Shown: in pieces, positions 39,173 through 52,718 of the stretch | How positions within the stretch are numbered: the stretch's first letter is position 1 | Layout: the number at the start of each line of letters is the position of its first letter | Assembly (NCBI RefSeq): GCF_048128805.1 | Contig: NC_135999.1 | Location: forward strand, 17,790,190-17,854,189 | Length of the DNA stretch: 64,000 nucleotides | Source of the DNA: Centroberyx gerrardi | Lineage: Eukaryota > Chordata > Actinopteri > Beryciformes > Berycidae | Direction: 5' to 3' | Translations under genes and position numbers: made by a program | Notes under the pieces: model-generated | What the model was told of the DNA's origin: nothing | The model's input: the letters and a program-made list of their open reading frames with translations, nothing else | The model's database searches: none

Positions 39173-41066
39173 CAGTCTCACAACATGCAGTGTGTTTTGT
39201 TTTGTGAACTGTTTTTGATAATAGTGTAGAAGACTGTTTCTCTACCGTGTCTTTTTTCCTATCTATATCCACTCCTGTGTCTCTTGGCTCCCTCCTATAG
39301 CAGAGACAGTTTCTGTCTGAAAATTGCCACTACAGTGTCAGTGTTAATCACTAAGGGTGGATTGGAAGATTACTATCTTGTCGTTCTTGTACCCATGTTC
39401 TTAAGTTCACTATTCTCTAGAAGCCCATCTGTACAATTTGAGTGCCTTTGTATCCTGCATGCCAAATACTAATATTCAATGTTAACAATTATGCACAATA
39501 TCCTTGTTATTTTAAAATCCATGTTGATGGAATAGAGGAATTTTACAGAAACTTGTCTTGCTGTTTTTTTTTTTTTCCACCTGATAATTCAAATTGTATA
39601 CATTATGAAGTTTTATGACCATCTTTCACTGACAGCTTCTGTTGTATAGAGCTGCCTGGTCACATGGTACTGTGGTTCAACCATAGACTGTAAAAAAAAA
39701 AAAGGGTTCAACAATTGATTTTCCCATGTTAGCCACTTAGTCCAACTTCATTCTATTGCTGATTACAGCCGATCTGTATCAAGTCAGCTTACTATCTTCT
39801 ACAGGGTGAAGCAAGGCTTCATTATGTGATTGCTATCATCAATGATTGTGAATGTTTCAACATCTCTGCTGAAAAACAAGCTTTTTTGTTTTATCGTCAG
39901 ACACACATTTCCATGACACCTACTCCAGTGCAGAATTTGGGTAAAGATGGCTCATATATTTGGATGGATCAGCCTGTGACTTAATTCATGAGAGCAGGTC
40001 AGATTTCCTGTCTATATAGTTACTAACCCCTTGCAGAAGCCATAGGCTTTTATGAGGAGAAATCCATTCCAGACTCATGTTTTCCTTAAACTGTCCACCA
40101 TAAAACATTTTCCTTTGTTTGATGATTTACACGAAATGTATCCAAATTCTCTACAGCGATAAGGCACACGGAATCTGGTAGGTTTCCCATTAATCCCAGG
40201 CACCAAGGGGCGTGAGGCAGTGGCGGTGTGCACTGCACTGTTCCAACTTTGCAACGAAAATGACCAAGTAGGCCTGCGATGGAGAGCTGGTGAAAGAAAT
40301 GTCTGCTTTGTAAACACAGTCGGGACAAACGGACAACATAAGGAGAGTCCACAGGAGGTACGAGCCTTCGGAACATGTATAGTTAGCTTGTAGTGTGCAA
40401 AAGGTTATGTGTCAATGCATATTCATAATTTAGCATTGCAGAAGAAACTCTTCAAACATAAAATAACAAATTATCCCCCACTTTAGTGTTTTATCTCATA
40501 ACCAGTTTATTAAAAGCTACATTTCTTTTGCATTTTGGTCCATCAATTTAAATGAAAACGACATATTTCATTTATTCTATTAATGAAGCCAAGGATCCAT
40601 CCTCAAAAGATTGGCAATAGATAATATCGTTCTAGCGTGAATTGCCATGATAGTGCCATCAGTGGTGCATTGAACCATTTCGGCCTATGTAAATAAAACA
40701 TAGCCACAGTCACACTTTAGTTTCTGAAACTAATGTGTATTTTATTTAGCCTCGTGTGAATCGGATAAAAACTTACATGGTGAACTCGAATCAGTTCACC
40801 CTACTGTAGGAGAAAGGTAGGAAGAAACACGAAATGTTTTGAGACTAGTTTTGGGCTTCATTTGACAGCTTAGGCTGCTGTTTCAATCATATCTGGCAAC
40901 CCCGACTCTAGCTCGCCTGTTACTCTATTAGCGTTAGATGCTAACTGGATGCTGGTGTGTCAGGATTGCTTAGATAAGGAATTAAACAACCTTTTGGCAT
41001 TTGGATAATATCGACACGAAGACTCGTGGTCTTTAGCTAAAGCTAACCTCGCGAATTACATCCACA
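39173..41066. other. Spacer between ZnF genes A and B
   Basis: This holds the 3' UTR of gene A and the promoter of gene B. The only canonical AATAAA I noted is at 40692-40697. No coding exon is supported. Confidence 0.45.
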
Positions 41067-44000
41067 ATGAATGAGGTGAGCTTTAAATCTGTCCTGGAAG
41101 GCTGAATCAATGCAACAAGCTAGCTGTTAGCTAACTGGCTAATGATAAAGAATGCAACTAATGATCTTGCTGCAACGTTAGCTACTGAACTTTAACGTTA
41201 CTGCCTGCTGTTGATATGCTGGCTAAAGCAGGGGTGGCTGGCTGGAAGCAGGCAGGACTCGTTAGCAGAGGAGAGACTTGTTATGTGTTAAACTCATAAC
41301 TAGCAGGTTGTCAGGTTTGCAACTCTGCTGCTAGTTTTGGTCAGCACAACGCAGCTCGCGTTAGATCATGTAAATCACTGTCACTGGGATTTTCACACTT
41401 TTTCTTTGGGGACCCTACTTTTTAAAATATGTTGTAATATGTAATAATGTAATCTAACAAAATATACCTCTGTAGTTTTCCTCTGTAGTAAACCATTGTC
41501 TAAAGTATTTTTCAAGAACCAAAACCATACATCTTGCTCACTGGTCGTTATCGGTACTCTTGAGCTCTTGCTTCGTCCTACTGCTGCAGCACAAAGTAGC
41601 TCTGTGTAACTTGATTTCTAAAATACAACAACAGCCACCAAAAAAACTGTTTTTATTACAGGGTCCATTTTGTTATTATTTTTTACGAAAAGGATGTGAA
41701 TGGGCGAAAAGACTTATGATTTCCATAATTCACTTGGTAAAAGTAACTCTTCCACAGGAATCCAAAACATGAGATTGTGGACATTGACGGTGAGGACAGT
41801 ATGACTGTATGAAAAAGTTGCTTCTTTTTACTTTATTTATTACTGTCTCCCTTTTAGGGTTCTTCTTGTAAATTCCTTGGCCGAGCTCTCCCCTGTCACT
41901 GTGCAACCACATCTGATCATTTACCTGAGGTCAGCCATGGACAGCACAGCCCTGCCAGCAGTGTTAACTGTGGTGATGGAAGCCTACCCAGTGATGGTGA
42001 CAAAAGCCACGACAGTGACCGAAGCCCTACCAATACTAAATATGAAACATTTTCATTACGGATAAAAACTGAGGAGGAGTGTGGAGCAGCTTCTGAGATA
42101 GTAGCCAAAGTTCCCTGGAATCCCAATCAACAAGGTGAGTAGAAGACTAGAGGGGGAAACACTATCTCAACTTTATAGGGTCATGAAAAAATATCTTGTT
42201 TAAAAACACTATTGTCCATATACTAAATGCAATTCATGCTGTGATTTTGTTTTTTCCTGTAGAAGGATTCCATCTGTACTCTGGTGATGAGGAAAATCAG
42301 GCTGCATCTGAAAACTCTGAACAAAACCAGGAGACCCACACAGACAGGAAACACTGCTGTCAAATTTGTGGAAAAGCATTCAGTACTCCAAGTGGTCTGT
42401 GCCAACATACAAAAAATCACCATGGAGGAGTCAAACCTCATAAATGTGTTTATTGTTGGAAGAGGTTTGCCTATCGAAACCCTTTGATTGTTCACCTACG
42501 AACCCACACTAAAGAGAAGCCTTTCCTCAGCCCCGTGTGTGGCAAGAACTTTTCTCTGATGGGCCATATTAAATCTCATATGAAAATGCACACTAAAAAG
42601 ACCAGCATGCAAGTGGAAAAAGAGGCAGTTGGTGGTCTGATCAACTCAGATGGAGAAGAGTTTGAATGGGATCCTGTCAATCTTGGTGAGTGGAGACTGA
42701 CTTATTTCCTTTTTTTTTTTTCATTCCTAGCTTAAAAATCTTTTAAGAGACCACTGTGTCTCAACTTTTTGGAAGGGTGTTGACAAAATAAACTTGTTTA
42801 CCTTACTACTCAAGTAGAGTTACGAATCCACACTGTTCTTCCCATAGGAGAAGGACAAAAACTGTACTCTGGTGATAAGAAACACCATACTGCATCAGAA
42901 GAACCTGAACAACACCAGGAGAACCAGGCAGCCGGCAAACATCGCTGTAAAGTGTGTGGGAAAAACTTAAGTACTCGAGGTGGACTTTGCCAACATAAGA
43001 ACAATCACACAGGAGTCAAACCTCATGAATGTGTCCATTGTGGAAAAAGGTTTGCTTATCGTAACCCTTTGGAAGCTCACTTACAAACCCACAGCAAAGA
43101 GAAACCATTTCCTTGCCCTGCGTGTGGCAAGAGGTTCTCTCGGTTGGGCAAAGCAAGGTCTCATATGAAAACACACACCAAAAAATCCACTGGTGTAACA
43201 AGTGGGGAGGAGGAGGGAGAAGAAGCAGTTGGTGGTCTAATCAACTCAGATGGAGAGGAAGTTGAATGGGATCCTGCTAGTTGTGGTGAGTTGAAATACT
43301 GTTATTGTTCTTTCATTGACATACATTGCCAAATCTACTGTTAGAGTTTTATAATGCCAGCAATAATATGTCTAGAAACAGTGAAATAAAATAAAAGTAT
43401 TAGAATCAATAAAATGAACAATTAACAGTACCTCAAATAACCTCAAATCTTTTTTTTTTAACCTACCCTTCTTGGATATACACACAAAAATGCCCTTCAT
43501 TTCTTCAGAGAGGTTAGAAAATGGGACAGCTGCTGCCAAAAGCCCCGGGAGCAGTTACAGGTTCAGTGCCTTGCTCAAAGGCACCTCGGCAGTGATGGTT
43601 TTCACCATATGTGTCATTCCAGCCACCAGTCACCGTCACCATCTCATAGCTTGAATACCCTCTCCTGTCAGTGTTGAGGGTTGAACCAGCAAAATTTAGT
43701 TATTTGTCACCCTCTTTGTGTCTGTCAACCTTCTACACGTGTTTAGGAAACAGCTTAATGCCAACATGATTTGTCTTGGACCTGACAACGAAGAGTTTTT
43801 CTGGGAGAGCGTAACGCGTGCAGAGGTTCGTGCTCTCCCCCAAATCCCCCCTCCTGCTGAACTGGCGCCCCAACTAACCAGTAGGATTTGTTCTTACATC
43901 GATGAAGAAGTTCCCTTGGCAGCTTCCCACCCACAAACACTGCTGATTGTGTTTGTTCCCCATCCGACCTTATCCTTTAATCTTGACTTCCAGCTGGTTC

Positions 44001-47000
44001 TACTAAAGTGATGATAGCACTCAGAACATGTGGAATCCTAATTTCTGTATTTTTAACTATTTACTGAATGTCTTTATGAATCATGTAGGGGTTTCTCCTG
44101 ACACTAACCGAACTGGTGGTCAACAATTGGAGGGAAGCACGGACCTTTCTTGCTGCCAAGTGTGTGGTAAGGAATTCAATAATAACAGAGCGCTACAACG
44201 ACACCAGAAGACTCACATTGGAGCCAAGCCTCATAAATGTTCCCAGTGTGGGAAAGGATTCAATTTCCTGAACAGACTGAAGAGACACCATTTAATCCAC
44301 ACCAAAGAGAAGCCTTTCCTCTGTCCCGTATGTGACAAGAGATTCTCTCGCAAGGACAGGCTGAAGGAACACCTCAGCACACATAACGGCTGGTTGGCTG
44401 AAGCCAAGGAGATTGCTGAAGCTTTGGATGGAGAGGAGGCTGCCAGTAGTCTGATCACTTCAGAAGGAGCGCACATGGAATGGAATCCTGAGGGTAAGTA
44501 GATACAGCATAAGAAAAAAAATGTTGTGTATTGTGTATCAGACCTGAGTCATAAATGGTTTTGGATCTTTGATCTGGGGGTCAGTGGTCTGGTGGACTGG
44601 TCTGGTGAAAAGTAGCTTCAAGCCTGTTTTTAACAGTGGTGCTAATATGGTATTAATAGTGCTTCTAGTTTTATGATGATTAGATACATACAAGTCTACA
44701 ACTCCTCAATTTATATTATACCTCAGCTTTCAGGGCAGTAAACATTGTCACATGTGCCACAATCAAGTGGCTTGATGATGACATAGTCCCAAGATGTATA
44801 AAAAAAAGATGAGATGTAAAAGGGGATGTTGTCAATTTAGAACTTATTTTCAACAAATGATGCTCCAAATTGAGTTAAAGTTAGTCACATTCAGTTAAAG
44901 TTAAAGAGTCACAGTCATTTTTAGGGCACCGGTGTTGTTGATTTGTACACCTGCTGACTTCTGTCTTTCATACATGCAGGAAAGGTTCCTGATGTTGAAT
45001 TGCCTGGTGACAAGCATATTGCTACACCAGCCAAACCCAAACATTCTGTGAAAACAATATCCAGGAAACGTCGAAAGAAAGATGAGGCCGAGGAGCTCTT
45101 CAGCTGTACAGACTGCAATAAGGAATTCCAGAGCATGTATGCCAGAGACCGGCACATGAGAGAGAAGCATGGCAAACACCTGCTTCACAAGTGCTGCGAC
45201 TGTGGACAGACATTTAGAGCTAATCGAAGCTTGATAGTTCACCGGCGAATCTACCATCCACCGCCAGGAGTACCTGTGGAACCTCATGAGGAACACAGGG
45301 TTCCAAAGACGTACCTCTGTTCAACATGTGGGAAAGAGTTCCCTACTAGTGCTTCTCTAAATAGACACCTTATCATTCACTCAGGAAGGAAACCATACAA
45401 GTGCACTTTGTGTGGAAGGGGTTTCACACAGATTGGAAACCTTAAAACACACCAGAAAGTTCATAAAGGTGAGAACCGTGAAGTTGACATTATTTGTCTT
45501 GGCCCTTTTTTGATTGTTGAGAAAGTTTGTTTCTGTCTGTCTTTGTCTGTCTGTTGAGTGGGCAATTCATCCTCCACCTCCAGTATTTTAGATTTTCAGG
45601 TTCTACAGTGCAGTGGAGGTAGTTGGAAAATAAGGTAGCAAAGCAAATATGGAAGCATAGCATCATCCAAATTTTAAACTCCCTTTTCAGGTGGTGCAGT
45701 GTGTGCTGAAAGTAATTTGAAACACTATATACTGGATATGTTCACATGAAGAATTTTCTAAATCTCTGAACTAGTTGACTCTTTCCATAAAGATAAGATA
45801 CAAGTAGCTACAAAGCACCTTGAGAGAGCTGTTTGGTGGGAGCATGAACTTCATTGTGTCTTTCTTGCAGAAGGGAAACCCACCAATGTGGCAGTGATTG
45901 AGAAAGGTTCCCCTCAACCTGAAGAGGCCCAGTCTTCGGTGGAAATCTGCTTCTGTCATTTGTGCTGGACACAGTTTTCAGAAAAAAAACTACTGGAAGA
46001 ACACTTGAAGCAGGTCCATGAATCAAAGAAACCATACGCCTGCACAGAGTGCGGCAAGAGATTCATGTATATCCAGAAATTGAAAGAACACCAGGCTGGG
46101 CACGAGGGTCTGAAGCCCTACCAGTGCTCGCAGTGCGATAAAGGTTTCCACACACCAAAGGGTCTTGAGAACCATATGCGAGATCACACAGGAGAAAAAC
46201 CTTTCCCGTGCAGTATATGTGGAAAAAGGTTCAAGCAAGCCTCTACTCTAAGAGCACATTATGTAACACACTCTGGAGAGCGGCCTCACCTCTGCTCCAT
46301 CTGCGGTAAACGTTACGCGAGAGCCGAAGAGCTAAAAGTCCACCTAAGAGTTCATACCGGAGAGAAGCCGTACCAGTGTGATGAGTGTGGTAAGAGTTTC
46401 TACTACAGGCAAGGCTTTAACAACCATAAGAAGACTCACAATGCCAAACCCATTGGGCCCACCAGGCAGCTTGGCAGGCCCAGACAGCTGGGCAGTCCCA
46501 GGAAGGCAAGCAAGCCCAAGAGGGTCTCACAGAGGGATCTGCATGACTCAGATGGAGAAGACCTGACCTGGGATCCTCCTAACCTTGGTAGGTGTGCTGA
46601 CTGACCGACCTACTAAGTTAAATCAGAACCATTCTGATCAAAAAGCTTAAATATTGTATCTTAATTTGACTTGGATATAGAAATAGATATACATTAATAA
46701 TTTATATCAATCACTGTATTAAGTCATATAAATTTATGTTAATCATTCAAATGAGATATAGAATGTGAAATTAAATGATTGGAGAAATATTTAACAAAAT
46801 TTCTATAGAAACTAGATTTTGGTGGGATTAAATGATATGCATGTTGTATTTGTTGCCAACATAATCTTATCAAACATTCTATGTGGAAATTTTTGATCCT
46901 TTATTCATTAAAGTATCAGAGGACTTTCAGGACTGTATTTTAACTTATGCTTAATAGAGATGATCACTGTAAATTCTGGTTGTGAGTTGGAGTTGAAAAT

Positions 47001-50000
47001 GCCACAACTGGTGATATGTTTAAAAAATCACAACTTTAAAGCATATCCATAAAGCATGAGCTATTTGTTATGTAACCTAACTAATGGATATAACGTAACT
47101 AATTAAGTCATTGGTCGATGCAGGAAACAGGCCTAACCATCACCTTGGTAACCAAGAAAATCATGCTGCAGCTGACCACAGCCAGGTGAGGGGAATGGCA
47201 TCCTATAGATTATATTACATAACATTTATTTCCCATTTAAAGCCCTCATGGGCATTATTACTCCATATTTTCCAGATACCTGGGTGGAACTTTGGTCACC
47301 ACACAGCATTCAACCTATGGGGCCAAAACCCAAATACATCTTACTGGAGAGCAGCAGAGGGCCACCAGCCATACTTCGGTCCAGCAGGACAGAACATGAG
47401 TTTCAGTGCCCTGCTCAGGGGCACAACGGTAAGTGATGCTACATTACAGCGTTCTTTGTTACCTTGACATTGAGTGGATAAGAGAACCCATACTTTTTGG
47501 CCTCACAAACACAAGACAGTAGGGATTGAATTGGGTGGAATTTAAAACTGTCAGTTGGTGGTGCTTCCTCAGCTTCCCTCTGTGGTACCAAAAATCCATG
47601 CATTCTCAGGTTTGATATCAATATTACAATAAGTTAAGGATTAAAACAGTACTTAAGTACTTAGAATATATAATACCAGATTTTTTTTTCTGTCAGATTT
47701 ATTAGCATCACAAGCTGCCTTTGTTTATAAGTTACAGTTTCTTCAAAAATGAGCTGAAAGAAAAGGTTCATGTCAGTGAAAAAGCCAGGTTAACTGCAAT
47801 TAAGTTTGAAAAAAAAAAGAAAAAAAGTATGTTGTTTATTTTGTACAAGAAGCATTATAGGGTGTAAATTAAATCAGTAGATATACAAGGATAATCCAAA
47901 ACTTCTTGTGATTATAGGATGATGAGCCCCTTCAGGAGAGCTGTATAGCAGAGCGTCCCTCCTGGCCTTCTGGGCTTCCTCTTGTACCAGCGCCCTTAGA
48001 GCTGGGGCTGGAGCCACCTCACCCACACAACACCACATCACAGAAAACACACGTCAGCAAGAGGGGTGCAGAGACAAACCACCATGATGAACAGAGACCC
48101 ACTACACAGGAGCAGGATCACAGCACACTATCCACAGGTGACTTTGACTTAAATGGTAATATCATTACATTTCAGAATTCAGTTATTTCCATTTTGTAAA
48201 CATGAACAACTCACAAATCTAGAGACCAGGGGCCGGATTCAGTGCCATTTTTTTCTTAACTTTAGTCTTAAGGAAAAAAATAGGAAAAAATGCTATTCTC
48301 AAAAACAGTTCTTATATATTTTCTTAACTTTCTTCTTATGTTTCTTCCTAAGAAAAAACGTACGAATAAATGGTATTCTTGAAATGAAAGTTCTCAAATT
48401 TGTTCTTGATTTTTTTCTTAACTTTAAGACAGCCCTTCACCTGTCTTAAAATTCCTACAGTGAAAAGGTAAGCCTCTAATATCATATATTTAACCAAATT
48501 TTAGACAAGTAGGTTATAGTTCAAAGTCTTCATAGGTTCCCCTACACCTAACATTAAGATTAACATTTACTGTTAAGCTTTATTTGGTGTAGGGCCAGGT
48601 AAGCCTCTGTCTCATGTTTATTGAAAATAAGCTAGCAAATTTTACAGTTACCAACAGCAACCAATGTTTAAATCTTTGCCCTAGTTGCCCTAAATAGGTT
48701 TTTCCCCAATTGTTTTGTAGATGGAAGCACTTTGGATTGCCTCCTAGCCTCAATGGTAGTAAGCCTAAAGTTTATTAACCAGAATTAATTCAGGCCCTAT
48801 TTTGAGAAGTTCTTAAGTAGGAAAATTAAAGAAATTCGTAAGAAATGAGACTGTTACTAAGAAAATATTGAGGAATTGCACTTCAGAGCCTTCTTAAGAA
48901 CTTCCTAAAATTTCCTCTTATGTAATTTCTTAAGATCTATCTTAAGAACACATTGGTGAATCCGGCCCCTGATAGCCAAGACTCGAATCTGTCATGTAAT
49001 CAAAATGCACTGCACTTGAGCTATATAAAAAAAAAATTCAGAGCTATCATTTTATACAGTACATGCATTCACAGATAATCATCCTGAGTACCTGGATCAA
49101 AACCTGTCAACATTCGAGGGTTTTGTTTGTGAACCTGTGATATCTTAAAAACTTTCTCAAAGTAAAAGAGGATAAAGCAATAAACATATTAAAACATATT
49201 AATGCAATAATACAGAGACAAAATGAAATGTCTATGACTACAAATTATTTTATTTCAGTGCAGATCAAGTTTGTATTGCAGTCTTACTAGAAAGCATAGT
49301 TCAATCAGACAGAATGTTTCACTCAGAGCTTTGCCATATTCACACTAACTCACGTCTTTTGTTGCATAGGAGAAGCTTGCAGCGGGACAGCAACTGTTGA
49401 GGAATCAAACACACGTGAGCAACCTCAGGAAAAACAGTCTGAGGAGCCAAAACAGTTCCAGGGGACACGCAAACCCAAGAAGAACTATGATTGTCCAACC
49501 TGTGGAAGAGTTTTCTCTCACAACACCGCCCTGCGACGACACCTTGTAATTCACTCAGGGAAAAGACCTTTCAAGTGCTCCATATGTGGAAGAGGATTCA
49601 CCCAGAGTGGAAACCTCAAAACGCACATGAAAGTTCACAGAGGTCAGAAGCAAGAATAAATGTAAACTTTTTTAACAGATGCTTGTGGGAAGCGCTGGTC
49701 ATGGCTATTGCTGTTACTGTGCGAACATTGAAAACCCATTCAGTGTTTTTAACTCCTACCTCTTGGCACTCTGATCTTTAAAATAATGCTGACAGAAAAA
49801 GAAGGCAGTGAAATGAAGAGATGTTCCCGCTGGACACATAACTTAAACGTGCCTACACTTTATCTATGCAGGCACTCATCCAGGGTCCAAAATTAACATC
49901 CGCCAAAAACCAAATGCCAGTAACATTTGTCTTTGGCGGATAAATCAATAAGGGTCACCCGCCACACTGGCCGGTAACACTGGACAGTAACATTTGAATG

Positions 50001-51470
50001 CCTTGGTTATATACAGTCTTTAGTCTTTGCCTGTTCTCAAACTTTGAAACTACACTTCAAACTTCTCTAGTAATTTGAATTCTGCTGCACTTCATGATGA
50101 ATTACAAACTTGATCCATTGTTTAAGTGAGTGAACAAGTGTTAAATTAAGACACAGTACAGGATTCTATACATTAAATAGCATTGAAAATGGGCAGGATT
50201 AGATATTTCTATAACAAGACTTAAAAGTCAAACAGCCCCGTGACATTGAATTTTTGTTCCTGACGGGAATTGAACTCGGGAGAGTCTGCAGTCTAACTTC
50301 CTGCGGCACACTTTCACCCACGTGACCCATAAAGTGGTGAACAGAGCGACCGCCGACAGTGCGATCCATAGAGCCCCTACTGTCGCAGGGCTAAAAAGTA
50401 TATATTGATTATATTGGCCAGTAAAAATTATTCCTGGCAAGTAATTTTTAGTTTACCAGCCCTTTGCAGGTAAGCCATAAAGTTAATTTCAGTTTCCTGT
50501 TAGTATGTAGGTACTCCATGTTGTTTGTAGGGCACAGCTTGATGTGTAACAACTACCAGTGATTAAAGGCTAATAGTATAGTAACTACTTAACCTCTCTT
50601 GCAGCAGAGCAACATTCAACAAGTTGTAGCTTCCTCATTTTTAAGTGCAAAGATAACTCGTTATGTAGATCAGACCTTGTTCTTCCACTACAGCCTTCTC
50701 ATGCTTAAAAGTGTTGTTTTGCCATGCTGTGTTTGTATGCATACTATATATAAATGACCAAATGATTTTGCAAGTTCTATAGGCTATACCCTTATAAATG
50801 CAGAATTGTCCCACAATGAATGACTATGAATGTCTTTGTGTTTCCTACAGGAGAGTTGCCCAGTGGGGCAGCAGTTCAGGAGAAGCGTCCCCCTGAAGAA
50901 CCTCCCATAACAATCCACGTGTGTGGAGAGTGTGGAATGGACTTCCCTCAAAAACAACAGCTGGAAGAACACCACAAGAATCACAAGAAACCTTACGCAT
51001 GTCCTGACTGCGGCAAGAGGTTCAAAAATGAATATTATTTCAAAATACACAAGCGCATTCACTCAGGGGATTCACCTTTCCTCTGTTCAGAGTGCGGAAA
51101 GAGTTGTGTAACAGCAGATTCACTTAAAAAACACGAGTTGACACACACTGGAGAAAAGAATTTCCGCTGTGAGCAGTGTGGGAGGGCATTCATCCAATCA
51201 TCCCACTTGAACGTGCACCTCAAAACGCACTCCGGAGAGCGGCCTCACCTGTGCTCAATCTGCGGTAAAAGTTACTCCAAAGCATGTGACCTTAAAGTTC
51301 ATCTGCGAGTTCACACCGGAGAGAAACCATATACTTGTGATAAATGTGGGAAGTGCTTCTATTACTCTCAAGGTTATCGAGCGCATCTCAAGACTCATGA
51401 CAAGAAGCCAAAAAAGCCAACGAAACCGCTGGGAAGACCAAAACAACAGCTGGTAATGGCAAGTGATTAA
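41067..51470 (+). CDS. Large C2H2 zinc-finger gene B (about 27 fingers, 1361 aa)
   Basis: Twelve exons join in phase: 41067-41075 (MNE), 41858-42134, 42263-42685, 42848-43285, 44089-44493, 44980-45468, 45871-46587, 47124-47185, 47276-47428, 47918-48137, 49370-49642, 50851-51470. Exon 2 carries an acidic linker with RIKTEEE. Exons 3, 4 and 5 each hold three fingers and an acidic end motif ([15 protein letters not shown] or a variant). Exons 6 and 7 hold four and six fingers, exons 8-10 are a finger-free linker, and exons 11 and 12 hold two and six fingers. In exon 3 the third finger has Ser for the first Cys (LSPVCGK). Exons 7 and 12 end in LGRP(K/R)Q basic tails. Probably a nuclear DNA-binding protein; targets and family name unknown. 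AATAAA at 51585-51590 is a good poly(A) signal. A shorter isoform ending after exon 7 is possible (stop at about 46604). Confidence 0.85.
41100..41170. repeat. GCTAGC/TAACGTTA palindrome cluster at gene B start
   Basis: Several TTAGCTAACTGG and CAACGTTAGCTAC type palindromes lie just after the first donor of gene B. They match the clusters at the BFAR, gene A and gene C 5' ends. Confidence 0.6.
43530..43700 (+). repeat. Interspersed-repeat fragment in gene B intron
   Basis: The stretch around TTCAGTGCCTTGCTCAAAGG and GAGGGTTGAACC matches the widespread fish repeat tail of the type 'GTGCCTTGCTCAAGGGCAC...GGTTTGAACC'. Other fragments of this kind lie near 47395 and 55610. Confidence 0.6.
48227..48971. 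mobile_element. MITE with CAGGGGCCGGATTCA inverted ends
   Basis: The left end CAGGGGCCGGATTCA and the right end TGAATCCGGCCCCTG are perfect inverted repeats bounding 745 bp in gene B intron 10. The interior is rich in TTCTTAA/CTTAAGAA motifs in both orientations, so the arms can pair widely. No transposase and no clear target duplication were found. Confidence 0.8.
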
Positions 51471-51584
51471 CACACACTGTCACCTGGAAGTTCACAGTAA
51501 TATTAGCAAATCAGCTGCCTAGGTCAGTGGATATAGTGGAAAGTAAATGTATTTAAACACAGTTTACCACCTTTTAATTTGTGA

Positions 51585-51590
51585 AATAAA
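51585..51590 (+). terminator. Polyadenylation signal AATAAA of ZnF gene B
   Basis: A canonical hexamer 115 bp after the gene B stop codon, in AT-rich sequence. Confidence 0.7.
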
Positions 51591-51882
51591 TGAACTTAAA
51601 GTTATTGAATTAGATTGAGAATTTATAGTATATGATGGTATTCAAATATAATAGTGTATGCAATGTAATGCAATGTATACAATTAGCTTCATGTAACATA
51701 TAAGGAAATGGTATTTCACAAAATGAAACTATTTAGAATAATTTTAAATCTTTATTTATATCTATGATTCACCTAGTCTTGGCTGAGTTCAGTTTATCCA
51801 CAAACTCACAGACCATAGACGGTAAGAACATGTCTGAACTGGAGTGCTAGTTATACAAAGAAAATGCTTCTAATACATTCTC

Positions 51883-51898
51883 GGGGGGGGGGGGGGGG
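51883..51898. repeat. G16 homopolymer
   Basis: Sixteen consecutive G bases. C20 at 55040-55059 and C16 at 9249-9264 are similar. Such runs can form G-quadruplexes and are prone to length errors in assemblies. Confidence 0.9.
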
Positions 51899-52718
51899 AA
51901 TGGTTGAATATACTTTATAAATATATTCCTTTTCCATATAATAACTTGTTTATTATTTTATATCCTGGACTGTTACAGTAAAATAACTTGAATGTTATTT
52001 ATTATATAATCTGCTTAATTTATTGGGTTATTATTTGTGAACGTCATACTACAGGATAATAATGAAATATTAGCTTCAGCATTGTTGGAAACTTATTGTA
52101 ATACCCAAATGTTTTTAGTTTCTGAACATCATCCAAAATGATTATTGTAAAATCTTACTTTACCAATGTTTTACAGTAGCTTAAGGTCATTGGCTTCCAG
52201 ATTGAGAGATCTGTCTTGTTGGTGACCTACCTGCTTCTTTTAATTTAACTAAGCTTAATGGATCCCCCATGTTCTTTCCCCCCCTCCAAGAGACTAACTT
52301 AAATATTACTTCAACAGCAGCAACAATAAAAAGACAAAGAAGAGTGCATCGAACCTTTTTCAGTTGACTTTGTTTACATGCACACACAAATGTAATTATT
52401 CCCCTTTGATTATGAGAATATTTTGATTGAGCTGTTGACAAGTAACAGATCTACTTTAATAGTGAGCTAGCTGAAAGCTAGCACACCCATGTTATTCACA
52501 CTATTTCATCTACACAATCAATTATTTATGTCTTCTTTACTCTCCAAAAATGATGTATTCAACTTTTTGATTCTCTATATAAATATTAAACTTTTCGGTG
52601 TAATTTTTTTCCCCATAGATATGAATGGTGGAATGTTCAGAAATGTTAGTGTATTGTTGCATCATTGGCTGGCAATACAACAATTCACTGTAGTTGGACC
52701 TATTCAGTTCAGTCCAAT

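Noticed and set aside
48153-48449. 98-codon Phe/Leu/Lys-rich open frame
   Set aside because: It falls in the low-complexity TTCTTAA-rich interior of the MITE and has no splice or coding context.
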